The notes under the pieces: generated by a model | Databases searched by the model: none | Seen by the model: only the letters and a program-made list of their open reading frames with translations | Told to the model about the DNA's origin: nothing | In this document: positions 12,501 through 22,938 of the stretch, in pieces | How the letters are laid out: the number at the start of each line of letters is the position of its first letter | Position numbering within the stretch: position 1 is the first letter of the stretch | Position numbers and translations under genes: made by a program | From: Rhizophagus clarus | Lineage: Eukaryota > Glomeromycota > Glomeromycetes > Glomerales > Glomeraceae | Reading direction: 5' to 3' | Length of the DNA stretch: 64,000 nt | Assembly (NCBI GenBank): GCA_015698045.1 | Contig: BLAL01000338.1 | Location: forward strand, 744,001-808,000

Positions 12501-12811
12501 CTAATTTATTTTTATATTAGATAAACATAACTGTTGATAAATATGCTCATTTTCCCAATATATTACCAGAACTTGAAGTAAAAGAAATATTTGGTGAAAT
12601 AGAATACTTCATTATGCATAGGTATAATAAATTGGAACATATATTTGCTTATGTTCGAAAAATTGATAAATATGAAGAAGATAATTATGGGCTGATATAT
12701 TTTAACAAATTTGGTGGTTTCCAGTTTATTGAAGTTATTGGCATAAATAGATGCATGGGATTTTTTAAAATTAAAAATTTATATTATATTTTAGATAGAG
12801 AAAGAATTTAA
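9503..12811 (+). pseudogene. tnp2-type (CACTA/EnSpm) transposase, decayed
   Basis: The N-terminal part (9503-10384) has a CxxC pair, NGVWLNQNTFNHHR, then an Asp/Asn/Glu-rich low-complexity tract of ~100 residues (9790-10080), then CYAGRYKSYQSYPIC. A frameshift near 10385 moves into LSIIDRLIIQYKDETRAKEL. Typical tnp2 blocks follow: VPFLIPGPNQPKDFNTFL (10700-10760), HIITWTGDIPALTKIM with TGHNSYHGCRIC (10900-11000), FPIDIMHLFFENIAPQMFK (11270-11320), and FGPCRGYWQFPMERMCG (~11925). A plausible intron is 10787-10844. Stops interrupt at 10633 (TGA, Trp expected), ~11419 and ~12062. The coding ghost ends near 12811. Such transposases excise and reinsert elements with CACTA/CACTG ends; this copy cannot be functional. 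Clear terminal repeats were not found. Confidence 0.8.
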
Positions 12812-12839
12812 TAAATTTAATTATAATTTTTTTAATATT

Positions 12840-12985
12840 ATTATAAAATATTTTTCTGTTGGCTATGTTATTGTACTATTAAATTTTTGATTTTATTTTA
12901 AGTGGGCTTATGACAATTCGATTTCTTAAATAGTCAAGTGGGCTATGCCAATACTATGCAATTGATTTTTATGGCTATGTCATTG
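12840..12985. repeat. 'GGGCTATG' motif cluster downstream of tnp2
   Basis: Four units of the form '(T/G)GGCTATGT(C)ATTG' at ~12860, 12901, 12941 and 12972. Clustered short motifs next to a tnp2 gene are compatible with CACTA subterminal repeats, but no matching cluster was found on the left side. Confidence 0.35.
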
Positions 12986-13243
12986 ACCTTAATATGGTTA
13001 AGTTTATTATACTTTCAATCTTTAGATAATCAATCATTGCATTAAAATATTATAAAATAGTGGACTATTTCCTAATTTAAAAATTTACCACGATTTTTTT
13101 TTTTGCACAAGAAAAAAAAATCATGCTTTATAAAAAAAAAAAAGGAAAAAAAGAAAAAAAAAGAAAAAAAATCATGATTATATAAAAAAAAAAAAAATGC
13201 GATACTCCTCTCCTTACCCGCTTTCCTTGCTCTATCGATAAAA
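12986..13243. other. Low-complexity A/T tract
   Basis: Poly-A/poly-T and AAAAAG runs from ~13090 to 13200; the minus-strand Phe-rich open frame here is an artefact of these runs. Confidence 0.6.
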
Positions 13244-14299
13244 ATGTTTTCCAACAAATGAAAATTGGAGGAAACAGAGGAAGACGAAATTACATTGAAG
13301 GCCCTTAAAATAACAACTCAAGAATTAAGTAAAGGGATGGGTGAAGCGATGAGAAATGTTCACAAGGACATCTTAAACGCTATTTACAATAATAAAAATA
13401 ATATTTCATGGTAAGTAAGATAATTATATATAATAAAAATAAAAGAAAAATCTTTAATTATAATTTTAAAAATATGTTTCTTTTTTTAACCTGTAATAAA
13501 TAAACCAAATAGGTCAACAACTCCAACAACTCCTGTGGTCGAAAGACCTATATTCGAGAGGCCTGTATTTGGGACTTCGTTCTTTAAACCATCAATAGGT
13601 TTCGGTATTGGTAAATTTTATTATTTTATATAAAAAATAATTTATTTGTTACGTATGCAATGTTACCATACTCTCTGTCACCTGTGTCGCAACTTTTTTA
13701 TTTTTCATTGTATATCACATGTCTATAATTATAATTTGCTAATATCTTTATAAAAATATCTAACAAATGTAAAAATTTCTATTTTATAATTAGTTACCAT
13801 ACCCACTTCAGCGGCTGTATCAACAGCCACATCATCAGTAATGACGACAATGATACCAATGATAACGATACCAACAACAATGCAACAGCAGCAACAACAC
13901 CAATCACAGCTGTAGCAGCTACAGCAACAACATCAATCACAGCTGCAGCAGCTACAGCAACAACATCAATCACAGCTGCAGCAGCTACACCAACAATATC
14001 AACAACAGCTGCAGCAGCTGCAGCAACAGCAACAAGAACTCTTACCAAAGCAGCATGGTAATAAAATTTATCAATTTTTAATATAAAATAGATTACACTA
14101 TTTATTTAATAAAATTTAAAAATTATAAAAACAGATAAATTAATTTGCTTGTACTGCAAAAAAGATTATTGGCTGCACAGTTGCCCCAGTATTCCAGAAA
14201 ATTACAAAGGTTTCTGTGTGCACTGCTGGCAAAGTAATAACCATGTAGCAAAGGATTGTAAAAATAAGAAGTCCAAAGAGCCATGGCAGCTTAAATCTT
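13244..14299 (+). pseudogene. Gln-rich zinc-knuckle-like gene, probably decayed
   Basis: Four exons keep phase through good splice sites: 13244-13410, 13513-13610, 13794-14057, 14135-14299. Order of domains: acidic/helical start (LEETEEDEITLKALK.., ELSKGMGEAMRNVHKDI); Pro/Phe-rich link (RPIFERPVFGTSFFKPSIG); Thr/Ser stretch leading to a Gln/Leu/His coiled-coil-like repeat (QQHQSQLQQLQ units); then two Cys/His motifs, CLYCKKDYWLHSC and CVHCWQSNNHVAKDC, the second close to a CCHC zinc knuckle (CX2CX5HX4C). Such knuckles usually bind RNA or ssDNA. Stops: TGA at 13259-13261 (sixth codon) and TAG at 13913-13915 (a Gln position in the repeat). The last exon is uncertain; joining to 14730 or to 15368 would both end the frame quickly. 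A start downstream of the TGA would leave only the TAG as lesion. Confidence 0.5.
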
Positions 14300-14337
14300 G
14301 TAAGTAAAATTTTCAAAATATAAAATTTAAAAACTTA

Positions 14338-14699
14338 CCGTATTCTCCCGATTTTAAGCACCATCCGAATTTAAGCACCACCCCGACTTTTGACCAAAAT
14401 ACTTGAAAAACAAAATAATTTTTCTTTATTAAATTTCATATTTTATTCAAAATAAACTTTATTTACAATTCATCATTTCAATTTCTCTTTCATCATGTAT
14501 CATCGCAATTTCGCAATTATATATATAGAACACGATAAAAAATTATTGGGATACACAAGTACAAAAATTCCGATGTGTAAAAATGTGAAAAAAAAAGAAT
14601 TTTAAGTAAAAAAAAAATACTTCCGAATTTAGGCACCACCCCCAACTTTAGCCGGAATTTTCCTTCAAAAATGTGGTGCTTAAAATCGGAAGAATACGG
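14338..14699. mobile_element. 362-bp MITE, TA target duplication
   Basis: Terminal inverted repeats CCGTATTCTCCCGATTTT.. (left) and CCGTATTCTTCCGATTTT.. (right, reverse complement) match over 26 bp with one mismatch, and TA lies on both sides. A second inverted pair (CCGAATTTAAGCACCACCCC type) lies just inside. No coding capacity. The TA duplication points to a Tc1/mariner/pogo-type transposase acting in trans. It may sit in the last intron of the zinc-knuckle gene. Confidence 0.85.
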
Positions 14700-14759
14700 T
14701 AATTTAAATTAACCTTTTTAATTTTGAATAGAATCTGCAAATTTTTTTTTTTTTGTAAC

Positions 14760-15180
14760 TAAAATAGTCAAACTTTATATATATATTTTTTTTTTATAAT
14801 TTTCTGGGTTGGACGTTAAAAATTTTTTTTTTAAAAAAAAAAAAATTGAAGGGGACAAAAAATCAATTTTAATTTTTCTAGATTGGGCGCTAAAAAATTT
14901 TTTTTCAAAAAAAAAAAAAAGAATTTGAAGGGGACAAAAATCAAACTTTATTATATATTTTTATAATTTTCTGTGTTGAACGTTAGGGTTAAATTTTTTT
15001 CATATTTTTTTTTTCTCGTCCAATTGGGGTTGGACATGTTTGATTGGGGTCAAACATTTTTTTTTTCTCGTCCAATTGGGGTTGGACACGTTTGATTGGA
15101 GCAAACTTTTTTTCGTCCAATTGTGGGGGTGAGCATTTTTTTCTTTATATTTTCTAATGTTGGACTTTTTTTTTTATAAT
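14760..15180. repeat. Tandem repeats with 'GTCCAATTGGGGTTGGAC'
   Basis: Two overlapping types: 2-3 units of ~95-110 bp containing 'GTTGGACGTTAAAAA..GAAGGGGACAAAA' (14805-14990), and three units of ~50-55 bp containing 'CTCGTCCAATTGGGGTTGGA' (15010-15125). No coding capacity. Confidence 0.75.
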
Positions 15181-15289
15181 TTTTGTTATGTAAATAATTT
15201 TCTAATGAAAAATGAAATTAGCAATCTGGGGTCTTATCATATGAGTAAACAAGTTTTTTTAAAATAATTCCTTATTTAAAAGAACCAGG

Positions 15290-15525
15290 TATTTTTTATT
15301 TCGTTTTTACATTTATTTTATTTTTAAGCAAAATGTTTACAAATGGTTTACTTATTTCTTTTTTAGATTTTGAGTAGCTAGATTTCAGTTTGGAAAGTAA
15401 TATCTGACTGCAATACCAAGTTGATGAAGTGTTTTAATGTAATTATATAAAATATTCATTGTATATTTTTTAATAAAGCATTCACTAATGTTTTATTTTT
15501 TCTTTTTTTAGAATAATATTAATAT
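15290..15525 (+). other. Micro-exon-like cassettes (small group)
   Basis: Segments bounded by T-rich acceptor and GTAA-type donor: acceptor at 15366-67 followed by ATTTTGAGTAGCTAGATTTC.. and a GTAATA donor near 15400; a second acceptor at ~15510 preceded by a TTCACTAATG branch-like motif. Same layout as the arrays at 27.4 kb, 58.6 kb and 62.7-63.9 kb. Confidence 0.4.
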
Positions 15526-15839
15526 AATTTTTCATAATAATTATAATTTTGTTAAATCACGTGATAAGGGTTCTTGTAGTAACACCCTAATTTTGAAATT
15601 AATAAAGATACGTGATACTGGTCATAACATTAAATAAATAAAATAAAGATACATGTTACAATCTTTAACAATAAAAAAAAAATAAAGATGCGTGCTATAA
15701 ATATTAAATATATATAATTTTATATTGTTTTTAAATAATCTAAACTTTAATGTTTTTGATGTTTTTGAAAATAAAAATTTTGTATATTATAGTTTTGAAA
15801 ATTCAGTATATATTATTTCTATATACAAATTACATTAAA

Positions 15840-16280
15840 AACATTAAATATACGGAATTTATACAGAATCTCCAAAAAAACGTATACATTTTTTGTATTT
15901 AGATTTTTTTATAGGAAATTATTAAAAGATGAAGTTCAAAAATTTCTTATAAATTCCGTATATATGGATTTATTAATTTTTTTTTAAAAAACAGCATTTG
16001 GAAACAAATTACTTATTAAATATACAGAATTTTATACGGAATCTCTAAAAACGTATACAAAATGATCATTTTCGTATTTAGATTTCATTATTAAAAGATG
16101 AAGTTCAAAAATTCCTTACAAATTCCGTATACACTGATTTTTTCCGTATATGCTAATTTTTTAAAAAAATATCCAAGAATGAATTACTTGTTAAATATAC
16201 GGAATTTTTATACGGAATTGCTAAAAACGTATCTCAAAAGTATACAAAACGTGTCATTCCCGTATACACATTTCTTATAG
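15840..16280. repeat. ~175-bp tandem repeat, about 2.5 units
   Basis: Units begin at ~15844, 16013 and 16189, each with TTAAATATACGGAATTT.. followed by an ACGTATAC core, 'AAGATGAAGTTCAAAAATT' and a 'TTCCGTATA' stretch. The last unit ends with 'TTCTTATAGGG', matching in inverse the CCCTATA boundary at ~1517. The 60-residue open frame here is incidental. Confidence 0.8.
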
Positions 16281-16284
16281 GGCA

Positions 16285-16390
16285 AATTGACTTTATACCA
16301 ACATGATATTTTTCCGACATGACATTTTTCTGACAATACATATCACGACAGTTATTTTCCTGATATGACGTTTTCTGAAATTTAACGAGA
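16285..16390. repeat. 'CCGACATGACATTTTT' repeats
   Basis: Four to five degenerate units (ACCAACATGATAT, CCGACATGACAT, CTGACAATACAT, CACGACAGTTAT, CTGATATGACG), the same family as 1457-1515 and 21770-21890. Confidence 0.65.
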
Positions 16391-16999
16391 GTTACCAATC
16401 TATATGAGCCAGTAACGCTATATTTATACAGGTTAATCTAAATTTTTAAATTGTGCAATGCGTGATTGATCTGCACTTTTACTGTCAAAATCGTTTGATC
16501 GGCAAATTCGTAATTATTAATACTGCACATATAAAGAAAAAAAATGATTTAGTTTTCCAGTTGCTGGCGGTTTTACTATTACTAACAAGTATACAGTAAT
16601 TCTACTTAGTAATAATGATAGGTATTTATAACAGAGAATTTTTTTTCTTCATGATTTTTTTTGATTAAATTGAAATTTCCTAAAGTTTTTTTTTTTTTTT
16701 AATAAAATCACAAATTAATAAATTTTTTTTTTTAGATATAATATAGATTACACAATTTTTATTATGACATTTTTTTTTTTATATATATCAAGAATCACAC
16801 AAACTTTTTTTTTTGAAGTGAATTTTTTATACTAAAATGATTTTTTAATTTTCTTAATTTTCTTATAAATATCGGTTATGTAATCCATGTAAATCTAACT
16901 GGTGGTTATTAATATAATCAAGATCATGTTGCTTTTAATTATCATAATATCTTCCTTAAAGATTAAACTAGTTCTGAAATTAGTTTCATCCATGGCTGA
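16391..16999. other. No gene seen
   Basis: A/T-rich sequence with several poly-T runs; nothing supported. Confidence 0.35.
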
Positions 17000-17104
17000 A
17001 TGAATGAGCTAAACACGAAAGTGAATAGATTAGAAACTAATCTAGATCTTATTGTAGAAAGAATAGACAAAGTGTTCGGCAAATTATTTTCTGATGAAAA
17101 ATGA
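17000..17104 (+). pseudogene. Small coiled-coil coding fragment (34 codons)
   Basis: ATG at 17000, stop TGA at 17102. Reads MNELNTKVNRLETNLDLIVE followed by RIDKVFGKLFSDEK: a heptad pattern with less A/T bias at synonymous sites than the flanks. It is too short to be a whole gene; probably the last exon of a longer one whose upstream part I cannot find (an in-frame TGA stands just before the ATG). Confidence 0.35.
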
Positions 17105-17405
17105 TATTGAAAATTAATATCACATTATTTATTATACAAAGTTCTTGTGTATAATCAGTCAGAGACTGCTTGAAGAACACATTATACTAATAAAATATAC
17201 GCCTCTTTCTAGTACAATTCTCATTGTTTTTTTTATTCCTCTAACAATTGTCAAACCATTAGCTGATAAAAATGAAAAGATCATGCTTTATTGTATTAAC
17301 GTCATTTAGTCATTATCCCCATATCTTATTAGTACATATGATCACGTACTCTATGTTCCCATTTCCCTTGTAAAACATGGTTCTTTCCACAGTTAGTTAA
17401 ATTTA

Positions 17406-18162
17406 GAGCTTTTCATCAGATTAACCTATGAATAATTTAGGATAACCCATTTGAAAATTTTAAGATCCGGATATCTGGTCAAATAGGATAATGGGTAATC
17501 CGGATAATTAACCTAGGATAATCTGGATTATTCTAGGATAATGAGATGATTTTAAAGAATTCCTTAAACCCAAAATATTTTGTCACGTAACAAAACCTTT
17601 TTGGGTAGTTTCTTTAAAATTTGTTTAGGTTTGGTGGCGATTTTCAGAATTGGTAAGTTTTTCTTTTGTCTATTATTATTATTTTTTTTTTTTTTTGCTT
17701 CATATTTTTATTAATTTCTGACTTTTCCCCTCCTTTAAAATCCGGGTGGCAAATGGTCCTTAGACTTGAAAATAAGTTTCGAAATTATTTTTCTTTTTAT
17801 TATTTTAATGAGCATTAGTTAATTTTCATTTTTTTTTTAGGTCCAAAATACCAGGTTCAGAATTCGGGCTTCTCTTTTCAAAGATAATACTTTATTTAAA
17901 ATAGCATTCTTTTTTTGCTTTTATTTAACAAAATGTTGTCTAAGGTTTCATTTGACTGTTTGTAGGTTTGAACATTATAGATTATCAGTACAGCTAGAGC
18001 CTGACTTACTGTACAATAACATATAAATCATATTTTTAACCTAGGATTTATTCATTTCAAAAATTCTAAATCCGGATATCCGGTCAAAATAGGATAACGG
18101 ATAATCCAGATAATAGGATAATCCGGGTAAATCCTAGGATTTTATCTGTTCAAGGAAAGCTC
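17406..18162. mobile_element. Candidate 757-bp non-autonomous element
   Basis: Left end GAGCTTTTCATCAGATTAA and right end (reverse complement) GAGCTTTCCTTGAACAGATAA are similar and flanked by TA. Just inside both ends lie repeated 'GGATAATCCGGATAA' motifs in inverted arrangement. The interior has a splice-bounded segment (~17628-17652, donor GTAAGT) and another acceptor at ~17841. Ends are imperfect, so the exact limits are uncertain. Confidence 0.45.
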
Positions 18163-18272
18163 TAGTTAAATTAATACCCAAATATAGTTACGAATTAAAA
18201 AATGATTTTAAAAAGGTTTATTATATTATAAATGATTATTGACGTATCAGTCACTATTGAAATGTGGGACAA

Positions 18273-18388
18273 GACGGCTGTATACTTGTCACCCATTCCT
18301 CAAAAAGGAAATTTAAACAATGAGATCGACATGAAATCATTGTTAAATTTCCTTTTTTGGGGAATGGGCGGCAAGTATAGACGACTGT
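18273..18388. repeat. Long hairpin-forming inverted repeat
   Basis: Arms 18281-18324 and 18336-18379 pair almost completely (TATACTTGTCACCCATTCCT.. against TATACTTGCCGCCCATTCCC..) around a short loop, with weaker pairing extending outward. Lies ~210 bp upstream of the kinase gene start. Could be a palindromic MITE or a hairpin RNA source. Confidence 0.85.
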
Positions 18389-18598
18389 GACACTACTGTG
18401 ACCTATGGGAAGAAAATCGCTACCAAATTAAGTAAATATTTTAGTCAGCGTAATTATTTAAAATTTGTTTAATCGGATTGGATTCACTAATTTTTTTTTT
18501 TTTTTGTAAGGTTTTTATTTATTTTGGAGATTTCATAAAAATCCTTTTAGCTGATACAATTTTATTAGACACTGTTAATAATTAGTGGCTTACCTACT

Positions 18599-20629
18599 AT
18601 GGAATATAGTGGCAATAGAATGTCTTCTCAACTCCCCTCTATTGAAGAAATAAAAAAGTTGGACGTCGAATCTCTTATTTTGCGGCTAAATGATGCTAAT
18701 TTAGGTTTAAGTAAAGACACACTTAAATTCATTAAACAACAACAGATACCCGGTGACATTTTTCTTAATTTAACCCTCAGTTGTCTTAAGACATATGAAT
18801 TAAAACTCGGCCCAGCAATGCGTATTTTGCAAATCATCAACACCCTAAAAAAAGACGACTTCAAGAATAAAATGGGATTGCATGTAGATTATAATGGTGA
18901 CAATATATCTGCACGAACACCATCTAGTGAAGAAATAAAAATATTGGATGCCGATTCTCTTGTTCTAAGATTAGGAGACGTTAATTTAAGATTAAATATG
19001 GATATCCTTTACTTCCTTAAGGGCCAGGAAATTTCTGGTGCGGACTTTCTCGAATTGACTCACGAGGACCTTTTTATACATGGTCTAAAATTAGAGCCAA
19101 TTAAAACTATCCTACGGGCAATTCAAAAAATAAATAATGAAGACAGACAAAAAAATCTTCAGGTATAGTCAATCACATTTAAGCTCATATTTTTCCATCT
19201 CTGCTTAAATATTCCTGATAATTATAATTCCTATTAGGATTCAAACAATAGCAATTTGTCCAATAATTACTATGATAATGAGGATAACGTAAACGAAATG
19301 TATATCTGCCAAGAATGCGGTGATTGGAAATATTGTAAACAGTGTAATTCAAGGCATTTCCAGGATAACTTTGCACATTGGACCAGTGGCGATTCGATCC
19401 TTGACAAATTCATTCAAAATTGGCAACTCAATACAGATACTTCGTGGAAGATAATTGAATGGATTGAATACTCAAATCTCGAAAATATTGAACTTATTGC
19501 TCATGGTGAGTTTGGGAGTGTCTATAAAGCCGTTTGGAAAGATGGTCCAATTGTGAGAGGAGATTATGAACAACCTTGGAACATAAACGAATCCAAATGG
19601 GAACGAGAGAATAAAAAGGAGGTGGCGGTGAAAAAGCTCCGGAATGCGACTAATGTCAGCCCAGAGTTCTTGAATGAGGTAAATAACAAATATATTTTTT
19701 CAGACATGGAGTTTGAATAAAAACAATAAACAAATATTTACGTAATTTATTTGCAGGTTGATGTTGACTTAAATTTAAATGTTGCTGTTACTGTTCTGAT
19801 ATATGGAGTGACTTGTGACCCACAAAGTGGAGAATATTGTATTGTCACAGATTTTAAAAATAGTGGCAATCTGAGGGAGGTGATTAAAAAAAATCACAGT
19901 ATTCTAACTTAGGTATCTATTATAGATATGTTCTATGGTGTCGCTGTTGGATTATTTCATGTTCATGATCATTATTATCTCCATAAGGATTTTCACAGTG
20001 GTAACATCTTAAACTCAATTGAAAATAATTATATTAACTCAATAATTTCATATTTCGGTCTGTGCCGTCCTATGGATCAAAGTTCAGCAGATAAAGCAAT
20101 ATGCAGCGTCTTACCATTTGTTGCACCAGAGGTTTTACTTGGTAAAGAGTACACTAAAGCAGCAGATATTTACGGGTTTGGGATGATAATGTACGAAGTG
20201 ATTAGCGGCAAACCACCTTTTGTTGATATGGATTATGATGAGAATTTGGCTTTAGTTATTTGCTCTGGTCAACGTCCACAAATTCCAGAATATACACCTG
20301 AACCATATGCTGCATTGATGGAACGTTGTTGGGATCTTGTTCCTACCAATCATCCAACGGCTTTAGATGTGCATGGAGAGATTGTTAATTTACGGTGTGT
20401 TTTGATGAACATATCACGTACTGGAATTGAGCTAGATCTAAAGATTAAAGAAGCATTTAATCAGGAACAGGAAAACAGATGGAAAGAACGATTAGTAGAA
20501 TTGGCTACAAATCCAATACCCCTAAAAAAATCGCAGAACTTTCTCACCAGTAAACGACAGGACTATTCACAGCATCTTTCCCAAAAACTTACTGTTGAGG
20601 ATTGGAATAAATTAAAAATAACCGACTAA
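18599..20629 (+). pseudogene. SAM-SAM-TKL-type protein kinase, inactivated
   Basis: Three exons in phase: 18599-19162, 19238-19678, 19757-20629 (625 codons if the internal stop is read). Two SAM-like domains (residues ~14-84 and ~108-180), then a Cys-rich motif (ICQECGDWKYCKQCN, HFQDNFAHWTSGD), then a kinase domain: loop IAHGEFGSVYKAVW, VAVKKL lysine, HKDFHSGNIL catalytic loop, PFVAPEVL, and a C-terminal tail after the last helix. SAM domains usually mediate oligomerisation upstream of kinase signalling. Two defects: TAG at 19910-19912 where Trp is expected (LT*VSII), and the DFG aspartate replaced by Tyr at residue 434 (SYFG, codon TAT 20051-20053). The first loop Gly is also Ala. Without the DFG Asp, Mg-ATP binding should fail, so even read through it would be a pseudokinase. 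The 188-residue SAM-SAM part alone could still be expressed. Confidence 0.85.
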
Positions 20630-20796
20630 AAGTCGTTTTATTGTGAGATCAAAAATTGGAAAATCTTGTATTTAGAACATCAATTATGAGAGAAAAGTTT
20701 TGCAACTAATGATCGATTCAATTGATTCATATTTCGATTTTTTTGTAATCTATAACTAGGAATTTACTCTTTTAACTAGAATATGCGTTTTATTTT

Positions 20797-20813
20797 AGGG
20801 GACTTCGTCCCCT
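20797..20813. other. Short perfect hairpin in kinase 3' flank
   Basis: AGGGGACTTCGTCCCCT: seven base pairs around TTC, about 170 bp after the stop codon, in an otherwise A/T-rich flank. Possibly a 3' UTR or terminator-like structure; function unknown. Confidence 0.5.
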
Positions 20814-21972
20814 ATGATATTGTCTTGTTGTTAGCCAATAAAATGGTTTATGGCCAAACTTTTTAAAAGAATTCTGATTAATTTACTCAAATGCATATCA
20901 CCGAGTAATTTAAAGCGATCATTTAACTACACTGTAATAAATAACAGGTTTCTGCAAAATAATTGGTTAATGATAATTTTTTATTAGTATGATAAATATA
21001 TATAGGATGACTTTCTACTGTAAATTCCCAACTAGCGGCATATAGTATAAATAAAAAGTAGAAATGTAGAACATAAAATACATAAAATATAAATAAGAAT
21101 AAAAAATAAGAATTCAAAAACGTGGGAAATATGATTGTGATATAACTGATAAGGTTACAATTCAGCTAATTGAAAGAATCAAGAAAATTACTAGTTTAAA
21201 TTCTTGGTAAGCTTTTATAAATATGAAAGAAAATAAAAAATAAAAAGTTAGTTGGAATAACAACTAAGAATATGAAAGTCTTGGTTTGGTGTGAAAAATA
21301 ATCATGATCTGCAGGCCTCATAAATTTCTAATGATAAATCAGGATATTATTCAAAGTAAAGAATATAGATGTTTAGTCTTAAAATTTTTATTTATTTTCT
21401 TTGAATATAGTAAAATACTAGTAAAATATGTTAACTAATTAATATTTTTATTTATTTATTTACAGTCATAACTCGATATAACGATTTGGAAACTGATTTT
21501 AGCCCATAACAAACTTTTTCTTTAAACAAAAATTGCCTATGATTAATTTTATTAATAATATTATTATATTGACTTTATTATAATTTTTGCTCGATAATAT
21601 ATATATATATATATATATTTAAGAAAAATAAATATTTAATTTGATGATCAAATCTCAACTCGTACAAACTTTCTAGTTAAGTTTCTTAGTAATAGTTATG
21701 TTTCACAGGAAACTGGGAATATCAATGATTTCACGGCACATAATATCCGCTGTTACCTCGTAATGAGTCTGGTTCATTTCACCAACAATTACTTCACTGA
21801 CAATCACTTCGCCAACATACGTTTCACCGACAGGGTCATTTCACTGACAAACATTTCACCGACAGTCATTTCACCGATAGTCATCACCGCCGCCGGTACA
21901 AATTAAAATTCTTTTTATAAAGCATTTTTTTTTACCCATTACAGCTAATATAATAGTTTTTTTTAAAAAAAA
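20814..21972. repeat. Intergenic; (TA)n and CACCGACA repeats
   Basis: A (TA)~11 microsatellite at 21598-21621, and at 21770-21890 eight tandem units of 'CATTTCACCGACAGT' type (CACCAACAATTAC, CACTGACAATCAC, CGCCAACATACG, CACCGACAGGGTC ...). No gene seen. Confidence 0.7.
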
Positions 21973-22617
21973 ATGTCTAACGTTGCAACTAACATCAAAG
22001 AATATAATTATGGAGTATAAGGTCAAGAAAAAATTCAAAAAATTGACGTAACTGTACATGAGTTGATATGTCGTATCAGCAGATGCTTGGCGTCAGATTC
22101 ACACACTACATTGGTATTTTACAGGTACATTTCATGGCTTCTGGAAATTTGTCTGCATAAAGGAGCAGAAGCTATGTACCTTGATCCTGAAAGTATTATT
22201 TGTATTATACTATCTAACCGGGCCTATTTGTATGGTAACAATGATGATACATTACACTCATTCAATTTATTTATTATCAGGACCAGCTACAAAATGAATA
22301 AGGGGAACATAATAACTGGGGATGGAGGAATAAACCTGTCCGAAGAATATGAGAGAGTCAAGTTTGTCGTCCAATGTAAAAACTATAGTAAAAGTAAAAT
22401 TTGACCAGTGTACATTAGAGAATTAATTGTAAGTATTTATAATTATTTGAAATTTAAGTATTATCACCTCAACTAAAGTAAATAATTACTTTAGGGAGCA
22501 TTGACCAATTATCGACACTTGATACTTTGGGAATATTTGTCAACTCCATCGGATTCACAAAAGCATTATTCAAGGTCCCAAAAAACTCAACATATAATAC
22601 ATTACTTACGGACTTGA
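21973..22617 (+). pseudogene. Unknown two-exon gene, decayed
   Basis: ATG at 21973 opens MSNVATNIKEYNYGV, followed by TAA (22018-22020), then the same frame continues as KIQKIDVTVHELICRIS.. and LEICLHKGAEAMYLDPESII. After a TGA at 22402-22404 it reads PVYIRELI to a GTAAGT donor at 22429. Exon 2 (22495-22617) is in phase: GALTNYRHLILWEYLSTPSD.., stop TGA. Both internal stops are explained by C-to-T changes in CAA and CGA codons. From 22495 onward another frame is also open (IDQLSTLDTLGIF.., then DDDEIVTIEESKFKGIDL), so the true C-terminus is uncertain. Family not recognised. Confidence 0.45.
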
Positions 22618-22938
22618 TAACACTAACTCTAAGAAAAAGAAGAAAAGGACTTTGAATGGAGCTGATGATGATGAAATCGTCACAATTGAGGAATCCAAAT
22701 TCAAAGGAATTGATCTCAAGGAAAGCCCACTTTATCTCTATTTGATATAGAGATAAAGGGAGCGACAAGCTTAAGTAACATTAAGTTTAAAAATGTTACA
22801 ACAAAAAAAAAAAGAAAGAAAAATCGAATAAATATAAAATAATCTATTTACTTGCATTTTATAAATTGATATTTTATGGATACGCCTTTAAATTTAGTGA
22901 ATACATCATAAAGAAATAATTATTGATATGTAAATATA

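Noticed and set aside
9001..13100. Terminal inverted repeats around the tnp2 gene
   Set aside because: No CACTA/CACTG ends with matching partners were found; the CACTG element at 54956-59699 lies elsewhere and lacks tnp2.
13072..13257. Phe/Lys-rich minus-strand frame
   Set aside because: Produced by poly-A and poly-T runs.
13794..14048. Ala/Val-rich minus-strand frame
   Set aside because: Antisense of the Gln-rich repeat exon of the zinc-knuckle gene.
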